From the NCBI RefSeq assembly GCF_046297895.1, contig NZ_JBKBHC010000001.1:62001-126000 (forward strand): a DNA stretch of 64,000 nucleotides, written 5' to 3'. This document shows, piece after piece, positions 51,331 through 59,487 of the stretch (the stretch's first letter is position 1; each line of letters begins with the position of its first letter). The notes under the pieces were generated by a model. The model was not told the origin of the DNA. It saw only the letters and a program-made list of their open reading frames with translations, and did no database searches. The DNA comes from Ferrovibrio sp046297895 (GTDB lineage Bacteria > Pseudomonadota > Alphaproteobacteria > Ferrovibrionales > Ferrovibrionaceae). The position numbers and the translations under genes are program-made.

Positions 51331-53000
51331 TTGGAGATATCCCGGAAGGCGTTGGTGATCGGATAGCGGCGGTCGCGGCCGAAATTGCGCGCAGTGATCT
51401 TCACGCCCGGCGGAGCTTGGCGGCGCTTGTATTCCGCCACATAGAGCATGTGCTGGATGCGGCGCACGACATCCTCGGGCTGGCCGGCCGCCACGATGTC
51501 GCGCACCGGCATTTCCTTTTCGATCAGCATTTCCAGGATGGCATCAAGCTGCTCGTAGGGCGGCAGGCTGTCCTGATCGAGCTGGTTCTCGCGCAGCTCG
51601 GCGGTGGGCGGGCGCACGATGATGCTGTCCGGAATCACCTCGCCGGCGGGCCCTAGGCCACCGGCCGGCACATGGGCATTGCGCCAGCGCGAGAGTGCGA
51701 AGACCGTCGTCTTGTAGACATCCTTCAGCACGGAATATCCGCCGCACATGTCGCCATAGAGCGTGGCGTAGCCCACGGACATTTCCGACTTGTTGCCGGT
51801 GGTGAGCACCATGTGGCCGAACTTGTTGCTGATCGCCATCACGGTAACGCCGCGCACGCGGGCCTGGATGTTCTCCTCCGTCGCGTCGGCCGCCCGGCCC
51901 GCGAAAATCGGCGCCAGCATGCCGGCAAAGGCCTGCACGGCAGGTTCGATCGGGATCGTGTCGTACCTGATTCCCAGCGCCGCAGCGCAGGCAGCGGCAT
52001 CATCGAGGCTACGCTGCGAGGTGTAGCGCGACGGCATCATCACGCAGCGGACCTTGTCGGCGCCCAGCGCGTCCACCGCCACGGCCGCAGACAGCGCGGA
52101 ATCGATGCCGCCGGAAAGCCCCAGCACCACGCCGGGAAAACGGTTGCGTGTCACATAGTCGCGCAGGCCCACCACCATGGCCTGATAGATCGCGCTGAGG
52201 CGATCCAGCGGTTCGGCCACCGGACCGGGCTCGCAGCGCCAGCCCTCATTGCCGCGCCGCCATTCGGTGATCTGCAGATGCTCGACGAATTCCGGCTGGC
52301 GCAGAGCCATGCGCCGGTCGGCATTCAGCACGAAACCGCCACCGTCGAAGACCAGCTCGTCCTGGCCGCCGACATAATTCACATACAGCAGCGGCAAACC
52401 GGTTTCGACCACGCGGGCAACGCCGAGATTGAGGCGGGTATCCCACTTGCCGGCCTCAAAGGGCGAGCCATTGGGCACGACCAGCATCTCGGCGCCGGTC
52501 TCGGCCAGGCATTCGGCCACATCGGGCAGCCACATGTCCTCGCAGACCATCACGCCGAGCCGCACGCCGCGGAACGGTACCGGGCCGGGCAGCGGGCCGG
52601 GGCTGAACACACGCTTTTCGTCAAACACGCCGTAATTGGGAAGTTCATGCTTGAAGCGGATGGCCGCGATGGTGCCGCCATCCAGCAGCAGGGCGGCATT
52701 GTGCAGTTTCTCGCCCTCGCGCCAGGGCGCACCCACCAGCATGGCCGGGCCGCCATCGGCCGTCTGGGCCGCCAGGTCGCGCACGGCGGCTTCGCAGGCC
52801 TCCTGCACCGAGGGGCGCAGCACCAGGTCTTCCGGCGGATAACCCACCACGCACAATTCGGGGTAGACCACAAGGCTGGCGCCGGCCGCGGCAGCACGGG
52901 TGCGGGCAGCCGCGATCAGCCGGCAGTTGCCGGCGATATCGCCCATCACGGGGCTGATCTGGGCCATGGCGATCTTGAGGCGGTCGGGGGCGGCGGGCAT
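51327..53000 (-). CDS. nadE: Glutamine-hydrolysing NAD+ synthase
   Basis: 557 residues from ATG 53000. The N-terminal nitrilase-type glutaminase domain has the Glu-Lys-Cys triad: VVYPELCVVGYP (Glu), FKHELPNYGVFDE (Lys) and GVMVCEDMWLPDV (Cys). The C-terminal synthetase domain has the P-loop VLGLSGGIDSALSAAVAVDA near residues 288-307 and TGNKSEMSVGYATLYGDM. It amidates nicotinate adenine dinucleotide to NAD+ with ammonia channelled from glutamine. First gene of a five-gene minus-strand operon; pncB, another NAD salvage gene, is 2.2 kb away. Confidence 0.94.
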   Translation of the reverse strand: MPAAPDRLKIAMAQISPVMGDIAGNCRLIAAARTRAAAAGASLVVYPELCVVGYPPEDLVLRPSVQEACEAAVRDLAAQTADGGPAMLVGAPWREGEKLHNAALLLDGGTIAAIRFKHELPNYGVFDEKRVFSPGPLPGPVPFRGVRLGVMVCEDMWLPDVAECLAETGAEMLVVPNGSPFEAGKWDTRLNLGVARVVETGLPLLYVNYVGGQDELVFDGGGFVLNADRRMALRQPEFVEHLQITEWRRGNEGWRCEPGPVAEPLDRLSAIYQAMVVGLRDYVTRNRFPGVVLGLSGGIDSALSAAVAVDALGADKVRCVMMPSRYTSQRSLDDAAACAAALGIRYDTIPIEPAVQAFAGMLAPIFAGRAADATEENIQARVRGVTVMAISNKFGHMVLTTGNKSEMSVGYATLYGDMCGGYSVLKDVYKTTVFALSRWRNAHVPAGGLGPAGEVIPDSIIVRPPTAELRENQLDQDSLPPYEQLDAILEMLIEKEMPVRDIVAAGQPEDVVRRIQHMLYVAEYKRRQAPPGVKITARNFGRDRRYPITNAFRDISK

Positions 53001-53132
53001 TGTCAAAAGCGTTTGAAACCGGAAATGAAAGGCCTGAGTTAACCCTACGGCAGGTTTATCTCATGACCGGCACCAGTTTACAGTGCCCGGCGGCACGTTA
53101 GATAGCCCCGCAAACGGGAAAGGGAGGGCCAA

Positions 53133-54143
53133 ATGGCCGGGAAAAATACTCAAGTCCTGATGAAACAGCACCCCCAGGGCTGGGTGACGGAGAACGACTT
53201 CGAAATCGTCGAGCGCGACATCCCGAAACCCGGCCCCGACCAGGTGCTGGTGCGCAACATCTACCTTTCGCTTGACCCCTACATGCGCGGCCGCATGGAC
53301 CCGGTGCGCTCCTATGCGGCGCATCTCAAGCCCGGCGACATGATGGGCGGCGGCACGGTGGGCCAGGTGATCGAGAGCAACGTGGGGGCGCTGCCCGTCG
53401 GCACCTACGTGAACGGCATGCTGGGCTGGCAGGCCTATGCCGTGGCCAAGGCCAACGAACTGCGCGTGCTGGATCCCAAGGTGGCGCCGATCTCCACCTC
53501 GCTGGGCGTGCTGGGCATGCCGGGCTGCACGGCGCATTACGGCCTGACCCAGATCGGCAAACCCAAGCCAGGCGAAACCGTGGTGGTCTCGGCCGCCTCG
53601 GGCGCCGTCGGCTCGGTGGTCGGCCAGATCGCCAAGATCATGGGCTGCCGGGCAGTCGGTATCGCCGGCGGCAAGGAGAAATGCGATTACGTGGTGAACG
53701 AACTCGGTTTTGACGCCTGCATCGACTACAAGTCGCCGGACATGCAGGCGGCCTTCAAGGCCGCGACGCCCGACCGCGTCGACGTTTATTTCGAGAATGT
53801 CGGCGGCGAGATCATGGAGATGGTGTTCGGCCGCCTGAACAGCTTCTCGCGCGTGGCCATCTGCGGCCTGATCGCCCAGTATAACGGCCAGCCATACCCC
53901 TTCACCGGCATGCGCCACGTACTGGTGAACCGGGCCCTGGTGCAGGGCTTCATCATCTCCGAGCATATGGGGCACTGGCCCGGCGCGATCACCGAAATGG
54001 CCGGCTGGATCAGGCAGGGCAAGCTGAAATACCGCGAGGACATCGCCGAGGGGCTGCGCAGCGCGCCGTCTGCCTTCATCGGCCTGCTGAAGGGCAAGAA
54101 TTTCGGCAAGCAACTGGTGCGGATCGCCCCCGAGACGCTGTAA
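53133..54143 (+). CDS. NADP-dependent MDR-family oxidoreductase (CurA/leukotriene B4 12-hydroxydehydrogenase type)
   Basis: 336-residue zinc-free medium-chain reductase; GGGAGG precedes the ATG. Conserved features: LVRNIYLSLDPYMRGRM near the N-terminus, LGMPGCTAHYGLTQIGKPKP, the NADPH-binding AASGAVGSVVGQIAKIMGC near residues 153-171, and VDVYFENVGGEIMEMVF. These are the marks of prostaglandin/curcumin reductases and quinone-type enal reductases. It would reduce the carbon-carbon double bond of an enone. It lies alone, 52 bp before a solute-binding-protein gene in the same direction. Confidence 0.87.
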   Translation: MAGKNTQVLMKQHPQGWVTENDFEIVERDIPKPGPDQVLVRNIYLSLDPYMRGRMDPVRSYAAHLKPGDMMGGGTVGQVIESNVGALPVGTYVNGMLGWQAYAVAKANELRVLDPKVAPISTSLGVLGMPGCTAHYGLTQIGKPKPGETVVVSAASGAVGSVVGQIAKIMGCRAVGIAGGKEKCDYVVNELGFDACIDYKSPDMQAAFKAATPDRVDVYFENVGGEIMEMVFGRLNSFSRVAICGLIAQYNGQPYPFTGMRHVLVNRALVQGFIISEHMGHWPGAITEMAGWIRQGKLKYREDIAEGLRSAPSAFIGLLKGKNFGKQLVRIAPETL

Positions 54144-54195
54144 TCTCGCGCCTCAAGCGTTCCAACCAGAAACCGTCTCGCGGGAGAAAACTGCC

Positions 54196-55182
54196 ATGCT
54201 CCATCGTCGTCATTTCCTTGGCCTGGCCGGCACCACGGCTATGGCCGGCCTGCTGCCCGGCCTGTCCTTCGCCCAGGCCTGGAACCCGGGCAAGCCGGTC
54301 ATCGTGGTCGTCCCCTACCCGGCTGGCGGCCCGACCGACAGCCTGGCCCGCCTGGTGGCGCAGGAGATCGCCGGCCCGCTGGGCCAGACCGTGGTGGTTG
54401 AGAACGTGCCCGGCGGCGCCGGCGCCATCGGCTCGCGCCGCGTGGCCCAGGGCCCGGCGGATGGCAGCGTGCTGATCGCCACCACCAACCAGACGCACGC
54501 CACCAACATCTCGCTGCTGCCCGATGGCGGCGGCTATCACCCGGTGAAGGATTTCGCCCCCATCGCGCTGCTGGCCGACCTGCAGCATATTCTGGTGGTG
54601 AAGAACGACCTGCCGGTGCAGTCGGTGGCCGACCTGCTGGCGCTGGCGAAAAAACAGCCGGGCAAGATCAATTGCGGTTCGACCGGCCAGGGTTCGGCCT
54701 CGCACCTGACGCTGGAACTGTTCAAGGCCAAGGCCGGTGTTGACCTCACCCATGTGCCCTACAAGGGTTCGGCACCGCTGCTGAACGACCTGCTGGGCGG
54801 CCATGTGGATTGCAGCTTCGCCACCACGCCCACCGTGCTGGCGCAGATCCAGGCCGGCAAGCTGCGCGCCATCGCCGTGGCCTCGCCGAACCGCGCGCCG
54901 CACCTGCCCAACCTGCCCACCGTGGCCGAGGCCGGCGTGAAGGGCGTGGAGGCCGATGCCTGGCTGGGCATGTTCGCCCCGGCCGCCGTGCCGGATGCTG
55001 CCCTGGCGCGTTACCGCGCGCTGGTGCTGGACGTGATGAAGAAGGACGCCGTGCGCGAAACCTTCTTCAAGCAGGGCATGACGGTGAACGTGCGCGACGC
55101 CAAGGCCTTTGCCGCCTTCCTGCAGGATGACATCAAGCGCTGGGCCGAGGTGATCAAGACCGCCAACGTGAAGGCGGAATAA
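54196..55182 (+). CDS. Tripartite tricarboxylate transporter substrate-binding protein (Bug family)
   Basis: 328-residue periplasmic receptor. MLHRRHFLGLAGTTAMAGLL has an RRxFL twin-arginine-like signal with the predicted cleavage after SFAQA. The body shows the Bug signatures VVPYPAGGPTDSLARLVAQE, GQTVVVENVPGGAGAIGS and HVPYKGSAPLLNDLLGGHVD. Its ligand would be a carboxylate. No TctA/TctB membrane genes are adjacent, so it is an orphan receptor, as is common in this family. A terminator follows at once. Confidence 0.88.
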   Translation: MLHRRHFLGLAGTTAMAGLLPGLSFAQAWNPGKPVIVVVPYPAGGPTDSLARLVAQEIAGPLGQTVVVENVPGGAGAIGSRRVAQGPADGSVLIATTNQTHATNISLLPDGGGYHPVKDFAPIALLADLQHILVVKNDLPVQSVADLLALAKKQPGKINCGSTGQGSASHLTLELFKAKAGVDLTHVPYKGSAPLLNDLLGGHVDCSFATTPTVLAQIQAGKLRAIAVASPNRAPHLPNLPTVAEAGVKGVEADAWLGMFAPAAVPDAALARYRALVLDVMKKDAVRETFFKQGMTVNVRDAKAFAAFLQDDIKRWAEVIKTANVKAE

Positions 55183-55197
55183 CGCGGCTTCTGAAAC

Positions 55198-55225
55198 AAA
55201 AAAAGCCGGGCAATGCCCGGCTTTT
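55198..55225. terminator. Intrinsic terminator between binding-protein gene and pncB
   Basis: AAAAGCCGGGC and GCCCGGCTTTTT with a four-base loop; works for both converging genes. Confidence 0.88.
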
Positions 55226-55243
55226 TCATTGCCTGTGCCATGC

Positions 55244-56419
55244 CTATTTGCGCAGCAGGAATTCGCGGCCGACCTTGACGCTCGGCTTGCCGTCATAGGC
55301 GACGATATCGGCAGTCGCGTATGTTTCCGTCCAGCTATCGGGCAGGTAGGAGCCGGTACCGACAATGTCGATCGGGGCGGCGACGCTGGCCATCACCTTG
55401 CACTTGGCGGCGTTGAACCCCGAAGAGGCTACGATCTTCACATTCATGAAGCCGGCGCGATCGAGGGCGGCACGCATGTGATAGATGGCGGCGGCCGATA
55501 CGCCGGTGCCGACCAGCCAGCGCAATTCCTGCTCGGTGCGATATTGCCGGATCGCGTTGGGCACGTGGCGTTCCAGCACGGCATACGAGGCCTGCGGATC
55601 CAGCCCCTCGATATAGCGGCCGCCATGGGTGTCGAGCCGCACCGCCAGCCGGCCCTCGTTGGCGGCATCGGGGAAGCGGTTGCACACCGCCAGCGCATCG
55701 GTCACTTCCTGGCCGTAATAATCCACCAGCACGGTAAGCTGTTCGCCGGTGAAGGTCTCGGCATAGAGTTCGGCGGCGCGCAAGGTCGAACCGGCATAGC
55801 CGATCAGGGCATGCGGCATGGTGCCGAAACCCTTGTCGTTGCCGAAGTAATGCGCGGTGGCGTCGGTGGCGTTGCCGATGAAGCCGGCCGCCCCCACATC
55901 GCGCCGCGCCGCCCGGCCGCCCACGCTGGCGGCATAGGCCATCAGTTCGGCCATCTCGGCGCCGGCGCAATGGCGTGCATCCATCGCCAGGAACCGCGCA
56001 TTCGGCATGTCGCAGCACATCGAATAGGCATTGTAGGCGGCGACGCAGGCCGGGCCCAGCTTCTGCAGATAGATCGTCTCAAGGTCGACGATCTGCGACA
56101 TCGGGCCGGTGATATAGAGCAGCGGCTCGCCGGCACCGACCCAGGTGCCTTCCTCGTGCAGCAGATCGATCCTGATGCTGACGCCACGCCCGGCAGCCAC
56201 CTTCTCGATCCACTCCACCATCAGGCGCGGACAGAAGATCACCGGACGGCGCATGAAAACGGCATAGGTGACCGTCTTGTCGCCGTGGCGCTGGACGATT
56301 TCCTTGGTCTTCTTGAAATAGGCGTCGGTATGCGCCGCGATCTGCCGCTCCAGCTCGGCCGCCTGGGCAGGCGGCACGAGCGGCGTTACGGACTTGCCAT
56401 TCTCAGGCTTGGGCTGCAT
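55244..56419 (-). CDS. pncB: Nicotinate phosphoribosyltransferase
   Basis: 391 residues from ATG 56419 (GTG 56434 possible); the start lies within the end of the DAHP synthase gene. It converts nicotinate and PRPP to nicotinate mononucleotide in the Preiss-Handler pathway. Visible blocks include HTDAYFKKTKEIVQ near the N-terminus, AGEPLLYITGPMSQIVDLET, AMDARHCAGAEMAELMAY, GFIGNATDATAHYFG and the C-terminal IVASSGFNAAKCKVM, IDIVGTGSYLP with the PRPP phosphate site. The sequence belongs to the alphaproteobacterial short form of the family. nadE nearby completes the path to NAD+. Confidence 0.87.
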   Translation of the reverse strand: MQPKPENGKSVTPLVPPAQAAELERQIAAHTDAYFKKTKEIVQRHGDKTVTYAVFMRRPVIFCPRLMVEWIEKVAAGRGVSIRIDLLHEEGTWVGAGEPLLYITGPMSQIVDLETIYLQKLGPACVAAYNAYSMCCDMPNARFLAMDARHCAGAEMAELMAYAASVGGRAARRDVGAAGFIGNATDATAHYFGNDKGFGTMPHALIGYAGSTLRAAELYAETFTGEQLTVLVDYYGQEVTDALAVCNRFPDAANEGRLAVRLDTHGGRYIEGLDPQASYAVLERHVPNAIRQYRTEQELRWLVGTGVSAAAIYHMRAALDRAGFMNVKIVASSGFNAAKCKVMASVAAPIDIVGTGSYLPDSWTETYATADIVAYDGKPSVKVGREFLLRK

Positions 56420-57791
56420 GGCGCTGGCTGCCACGGTTCATGCGTTCGAGCTTGAGCATCTCGGCGATCAGGAAAGCCAACTCCAGAGACTGCGAGGCAT
56501 TGAGCCGCGGATCGCAATGGGTGTGATAGCGGCTGGACAGGTCGTCGTCGCCAATGGCCTGGGCGCCGCCCATGCATTCGGTGACGTCCTGGCCGGTCAG
56601 TTCAAGATGGATGCCGCCGGCATGGGTGCCCTCGGCCAGATGCACTTCGAAGAACTGCCGCACTTCCGACAGGATACGGTCGAACGGACGAGTCTTGTAA
56701 CCTGATGCCGAGGTGAGCGTGTTGCCATGCATCGGATCGCAGGACCAGATCACGCTGCGGCCTTCCTGCGTCACCTTGCGCACAAGCTGCGGCAGGTGTT
56801 TCTGCACCTTGTCGTGTCCCATGCGGGCGATCAGCGTCAGGCGGCCGGGCTTGTTCTGCGGATTGAGAATGTCGATCAGGCGGATCAACTCGTCCGGATC
56901 GGTGGTGGGACCGCATTTCAGACCCAGCGGGTTCAGCACGCCGCGCAGGAATTCGACATGCGCGCCGTCGGGCTGGCGTGTACGGTCGCCGATCCACAGC
57001 ATATGCGCCGAGGTGTCGACCCACTCGCCCGAGGTGGAATCCACGCGGGTCATCGCCTGCTCGTAACCAAGCAGCAGGGCCTCGTGGCTGGTATAGAAAT
57101 CCACCGTGCGCATTTCCGGCGTGCGTTCCGGGCTGATGCCACAGGCTTCCATGAAATCCAGCGCCTCGGTGATACGCGCCGCCACGTCCTGCCAGCGCTC
57201 AGCTTCCGGGCTTTTCGCCACGAAGCCGAGATTCCAGCCATGCACACGATGCAGATCGGCATAACCACCCGAAGCAAAGGCGCGCAGCAGATTCAGCGTT
57301 GCCGCCGCCTGACTGTAGGCCTGCAGCAGACGACCCGGATCGGGCTGGCGCCCGGCAGCATCGAAGTCCATGCCATTGATGATATCGCCGCGATAGCTGG
57401 GCAGTTCCACATCGCCGCGCTTCTCGGTCGGTGCCGAACGCGGCTTGGCGAACTGGCCGGCAAGCCGCCCGACCTTCACGACTGGCAGGGCGGCGCCGAA
57501 GGTGAGCACCACGGCCATCTGCAGCAGCACGCGGAAGGTGTCGCGGATATTGTTGGCGCTGAACTCGGCAAAGCTTTCGGCGCAGTCGCCACCCTGCAAC
57601 AGGAAGGCGCGGCCCTCGGCCACCTTGGCCAGGCTGGCGGTCAGATTGCGCGCCTCACCGGCAAAGACCAGCGGCGGATATTTCGACAGCTTCTCCTCGG
57701 CCGCCGCCAGGGCAGCCGCATCGGGATAATCCGGCACCTGCTTGATCGGCTTGCCGCGCCAGCTATCGGGGGACCATTTCCGCGCACTCAT
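56403..57791 (-). CDS. Class II 3-deoxy-7-phosphoheptulonate (DAHP) synthase
   Basis: 462 residues; first step of the shikimate pathway, condensing PEP and erythrose 4-phosphate. Class II (plant/AroA-II) signatures: LLQGGDCAESFAEFSANNIR near residue 82-101, VGRLAGQFAKPRSAPTE near 127-143, IWSCDPMHGNTLTS near 341-354 and GGIHLELTGQDVTECMGG near 388-405. The usual WSPDSWR start is present as KWSPDSWRGKPIKQVPDYP. It is about as long as other class II enzymes. Its end overlaps the pncB start, so the two are probably one operon. Confidence 0.93.
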   Translation of the reverse strand: MSARKWSPDSWRGKPIKQVPDYPDAAALAAAEEKLSKYPPLVFAGEARNLTASLAKVAEGRAFLLQGGDCAESFAEFSANNIRDTFRVLLQMAVVLTFGAALPVVKVGRLAGQFAKPRSAPTEKRGDVELPSYRGDIINGMDFDAAGRQPDPGRLLQAYSQAAATLNLLRAFASGGYADLHRVHGWNLGFVAKSPEAERWQDVAARITEALDFMEACGISPERTPEMRTVDFYTSHEALLLGYEQAMTRVDSTSGEWVDTSAHMLWIGDRTRQPDGAHVEFLRGVLNPLGLKCGPTTDPDELIRLIDILNPQNKPGRLTLIARMGHDKVQKHLPQLVRKVTQEGRSVIWSCDPMHGNTLTSASGYKTRPFDRILSEVRQFFEVHLAEGTHAGGIHLELTGQDVTECMGGAQAIGDDDLSSRYHTHCDPRLNASQSLELAFLIAEMLKLERMNRGSQRHAAQA

Positions 57792-57957
57792 TGTCGTGTC
57801 CTAACTGCTTGTAGACTTACGGGTTTTCAGCATTCCAGCATAGGTCGGCGGGGGCGGGTTTTCCAGCGGCACCAAAGGCGTAGGCCGAAAGGGGCATGGA
57901 TCGCACCCGGCAATAGCCGGAAAAGCCAAGCTGGCCAGTATTTTGCCCGGATTTGCT

Positions 57958-59364
57958 TCAGATGCTAAATATCTTCCCGGGGTTCATCAGGTTGTCGGGA
58001 TCGAGCGCCTTCTTGATGGCGCGCATCACGGCCACCGCCTCGCCATGTTCGGCGGTGAGATATTTCATCTTGCCGCGGCCGATACCATGTTCGCCGGTGC
58101 AGGTGCCATCCATGCGCAGGGCGCGATGCACTAGGCGTTCGTTGAAGGCCTCGATGGTCTCGATCTCGGCCGGATTGTTGCGGTCGAGCACAATGGCGAG
58201 ATGGAAGTTGCCGTCGCCGACATGGCCAACCAGGGGCGCCGTCAGGCCGGTCTTCACCACATCTTCCTTGGTTTCGAGAATGCATTCGGCCAGACGCGAG
58301 ATCGGCACGCAGACATCGGTGGCCCAGACCTCGCAACCCTTGCGCAGGGCCTTGGAGGCATAGGCCGCGTCATGACGGGCCTGCCACAGCCTGGCGCGTT
58401 CCTCAGGCTTGGTGGTCCACTGGAAATTGTTGCCGCCATGGTCGGAGGCGATGGACTGCACCATCTCGGCCTGCTCGGCGACGGCAGCCTCGGTGCCGTG
58501 GAACTCCAGCATCAGCAGGTTCTGCACCGGCATGTCGAGCTTGGAATATCGGTTGATGGCATCGACCTGCACGTCGTCGAGCAGTTCGATCCGCGCCACT
58601 GGAATGCCGGCCTGGATGGTCTGGATCACGGTGTTCACCGCACCTTCCAGCGTGGCGAACGAGCAGATCGCCGACGACATCGCCTCGGGGATGCCATACA
58701 GCTTCAGCGTGATCTCGGTAATGATGCCCAAAGTGCCCTCCGAGCCGGTGAACAGCCGGGTGAGATCATAGCCGGCGGCCGACTTCTTGGCCCGCTTGGA
58801 GGTGCGGATGATGCGGCCATCGGCCATCACCACGGTCAGCGCCAGCACATTCTCGCGCATGGTGCCGTAGCGCACAGCGTTGGTGCCGCTGGCGCGCGTG
58901 GAAACCATGCCACCGATCGAGGCATTGGCGCCGGGATCGATCGGAAAGAACAGGCCGGTATCGCGCAGGTATTCGTTGAGCTGTTTGCGGGTGACACCGG
59001 GCTGACAGACTACATCGAGGTCTTCGGCATTCACCTGCAGCACCTTGTTCATCTGCATCAGGTCGATGCTGATGCCGCCCTGCAGGGCGGTGACATGGCC
59101 CTCCAGCGAGGTGCCGGCGCCATAGGGAATGATCGGCAGGCCATGGGCGGCGCAGATCTTCACGATTTCCGAGACTTCCTCGGTGGAATGCGGGAAGGCC
59201 ACGGCGTCGGGCGGGAATGGCGGGTTCCAGGATTCGTCGCGGCCATGCTGGTCGCGCACCGCCTGGGCCGTGGTGAGCCGGTCGCCGAGCAACTGCTTGA
59301 GCGCGGCAAGCGCCATTTCGGTGGCGGCGGGGGTCAGTCGGGGCTGGGCGGCGACGGGTGCCAT
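57958..59364 (-). CDS. FAD-linked D-lactate dehydrogenase/GlcD-type oxidoreductase
   Basis: 468 residues, AAGGAG ribosome site. The FAD-binding PCMH domain shows PIIPYGAGTSLEGHVTALQG near residues 77-96 and ANASIGGMVSTRASGTNAVR; the C-terminal cap has VGHVGDGNFHLAIVLD and the terminal CTGEHGIGRGKMKYL, PDNLMNPGKIF typical of the family. The sequence is like D-lactate dehydrogenase (cytochrome, LDHD type), which passes electrons to the respiratory chain. Glycolate or 2-hydroxyglutarate are alternative substrates. It lies 166 bp upstream of the DAHP synthase gene. Confidence 0.88.
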   Translation of the reverse strand: MAPVAAQPRLTPAATEMALAALKQLLGDRLTTAQAVRDQHGRDESWNPPFPPDAVAFPHSTEEVSEIVKICAAHGLPIIPYGAGTSLEGHVTALQGGISIDLMQMNKVLQVNAEDLDVVCQPGVTRKQLNEYLRDTGLFFPIDPGANASIGGMVSTRASGTNAVRYGTMRENVLALTVVMADGRIIRTSKRAKKSAAGYDLTRLFTGSEGTLGIITEITLKLYGIPEAMSSAICSFATLEGAVNTVIQTIQAGIPVARIELLDDVQVDAINRYSKLDMPVQNLLMLEFHGTEAAVAEQAEMVQSIASDHGGNNFQWTTKPEERARLWQARHDAAYASKALRKGCEVWATDVCVPISRLAECILETKEDVVKTGLTAPLVGHVGDGNFHLAIVLDRNNPAEIETIEAFNERLVHRALRMDGTCTGEHGIGRGKMKYLTAEHGEAVAVMRAIKKALDPDNLMNPGKIFSI

Positions 59365-59487
59365 GGGCGTTTTCTCCTTGGAATGCCAATAGAGGTAACG
59401 CGTTGGCGCCAGCGGGGCAATCGGCAGGCGCCGCCTGGCATCGTTGTGCGGGTGGCCAGCCCTGCCCCATTGGGCTATGTAGACCCC

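Noticed and set aside
58201..59487. Upstream extension of the uvrD reading frame
   Set aside because: It runs antisense through the D-lactate dehydrogenase-type gene and shows no helicase features. The ATG at 59488 gives a normal UvrD N-terminus.
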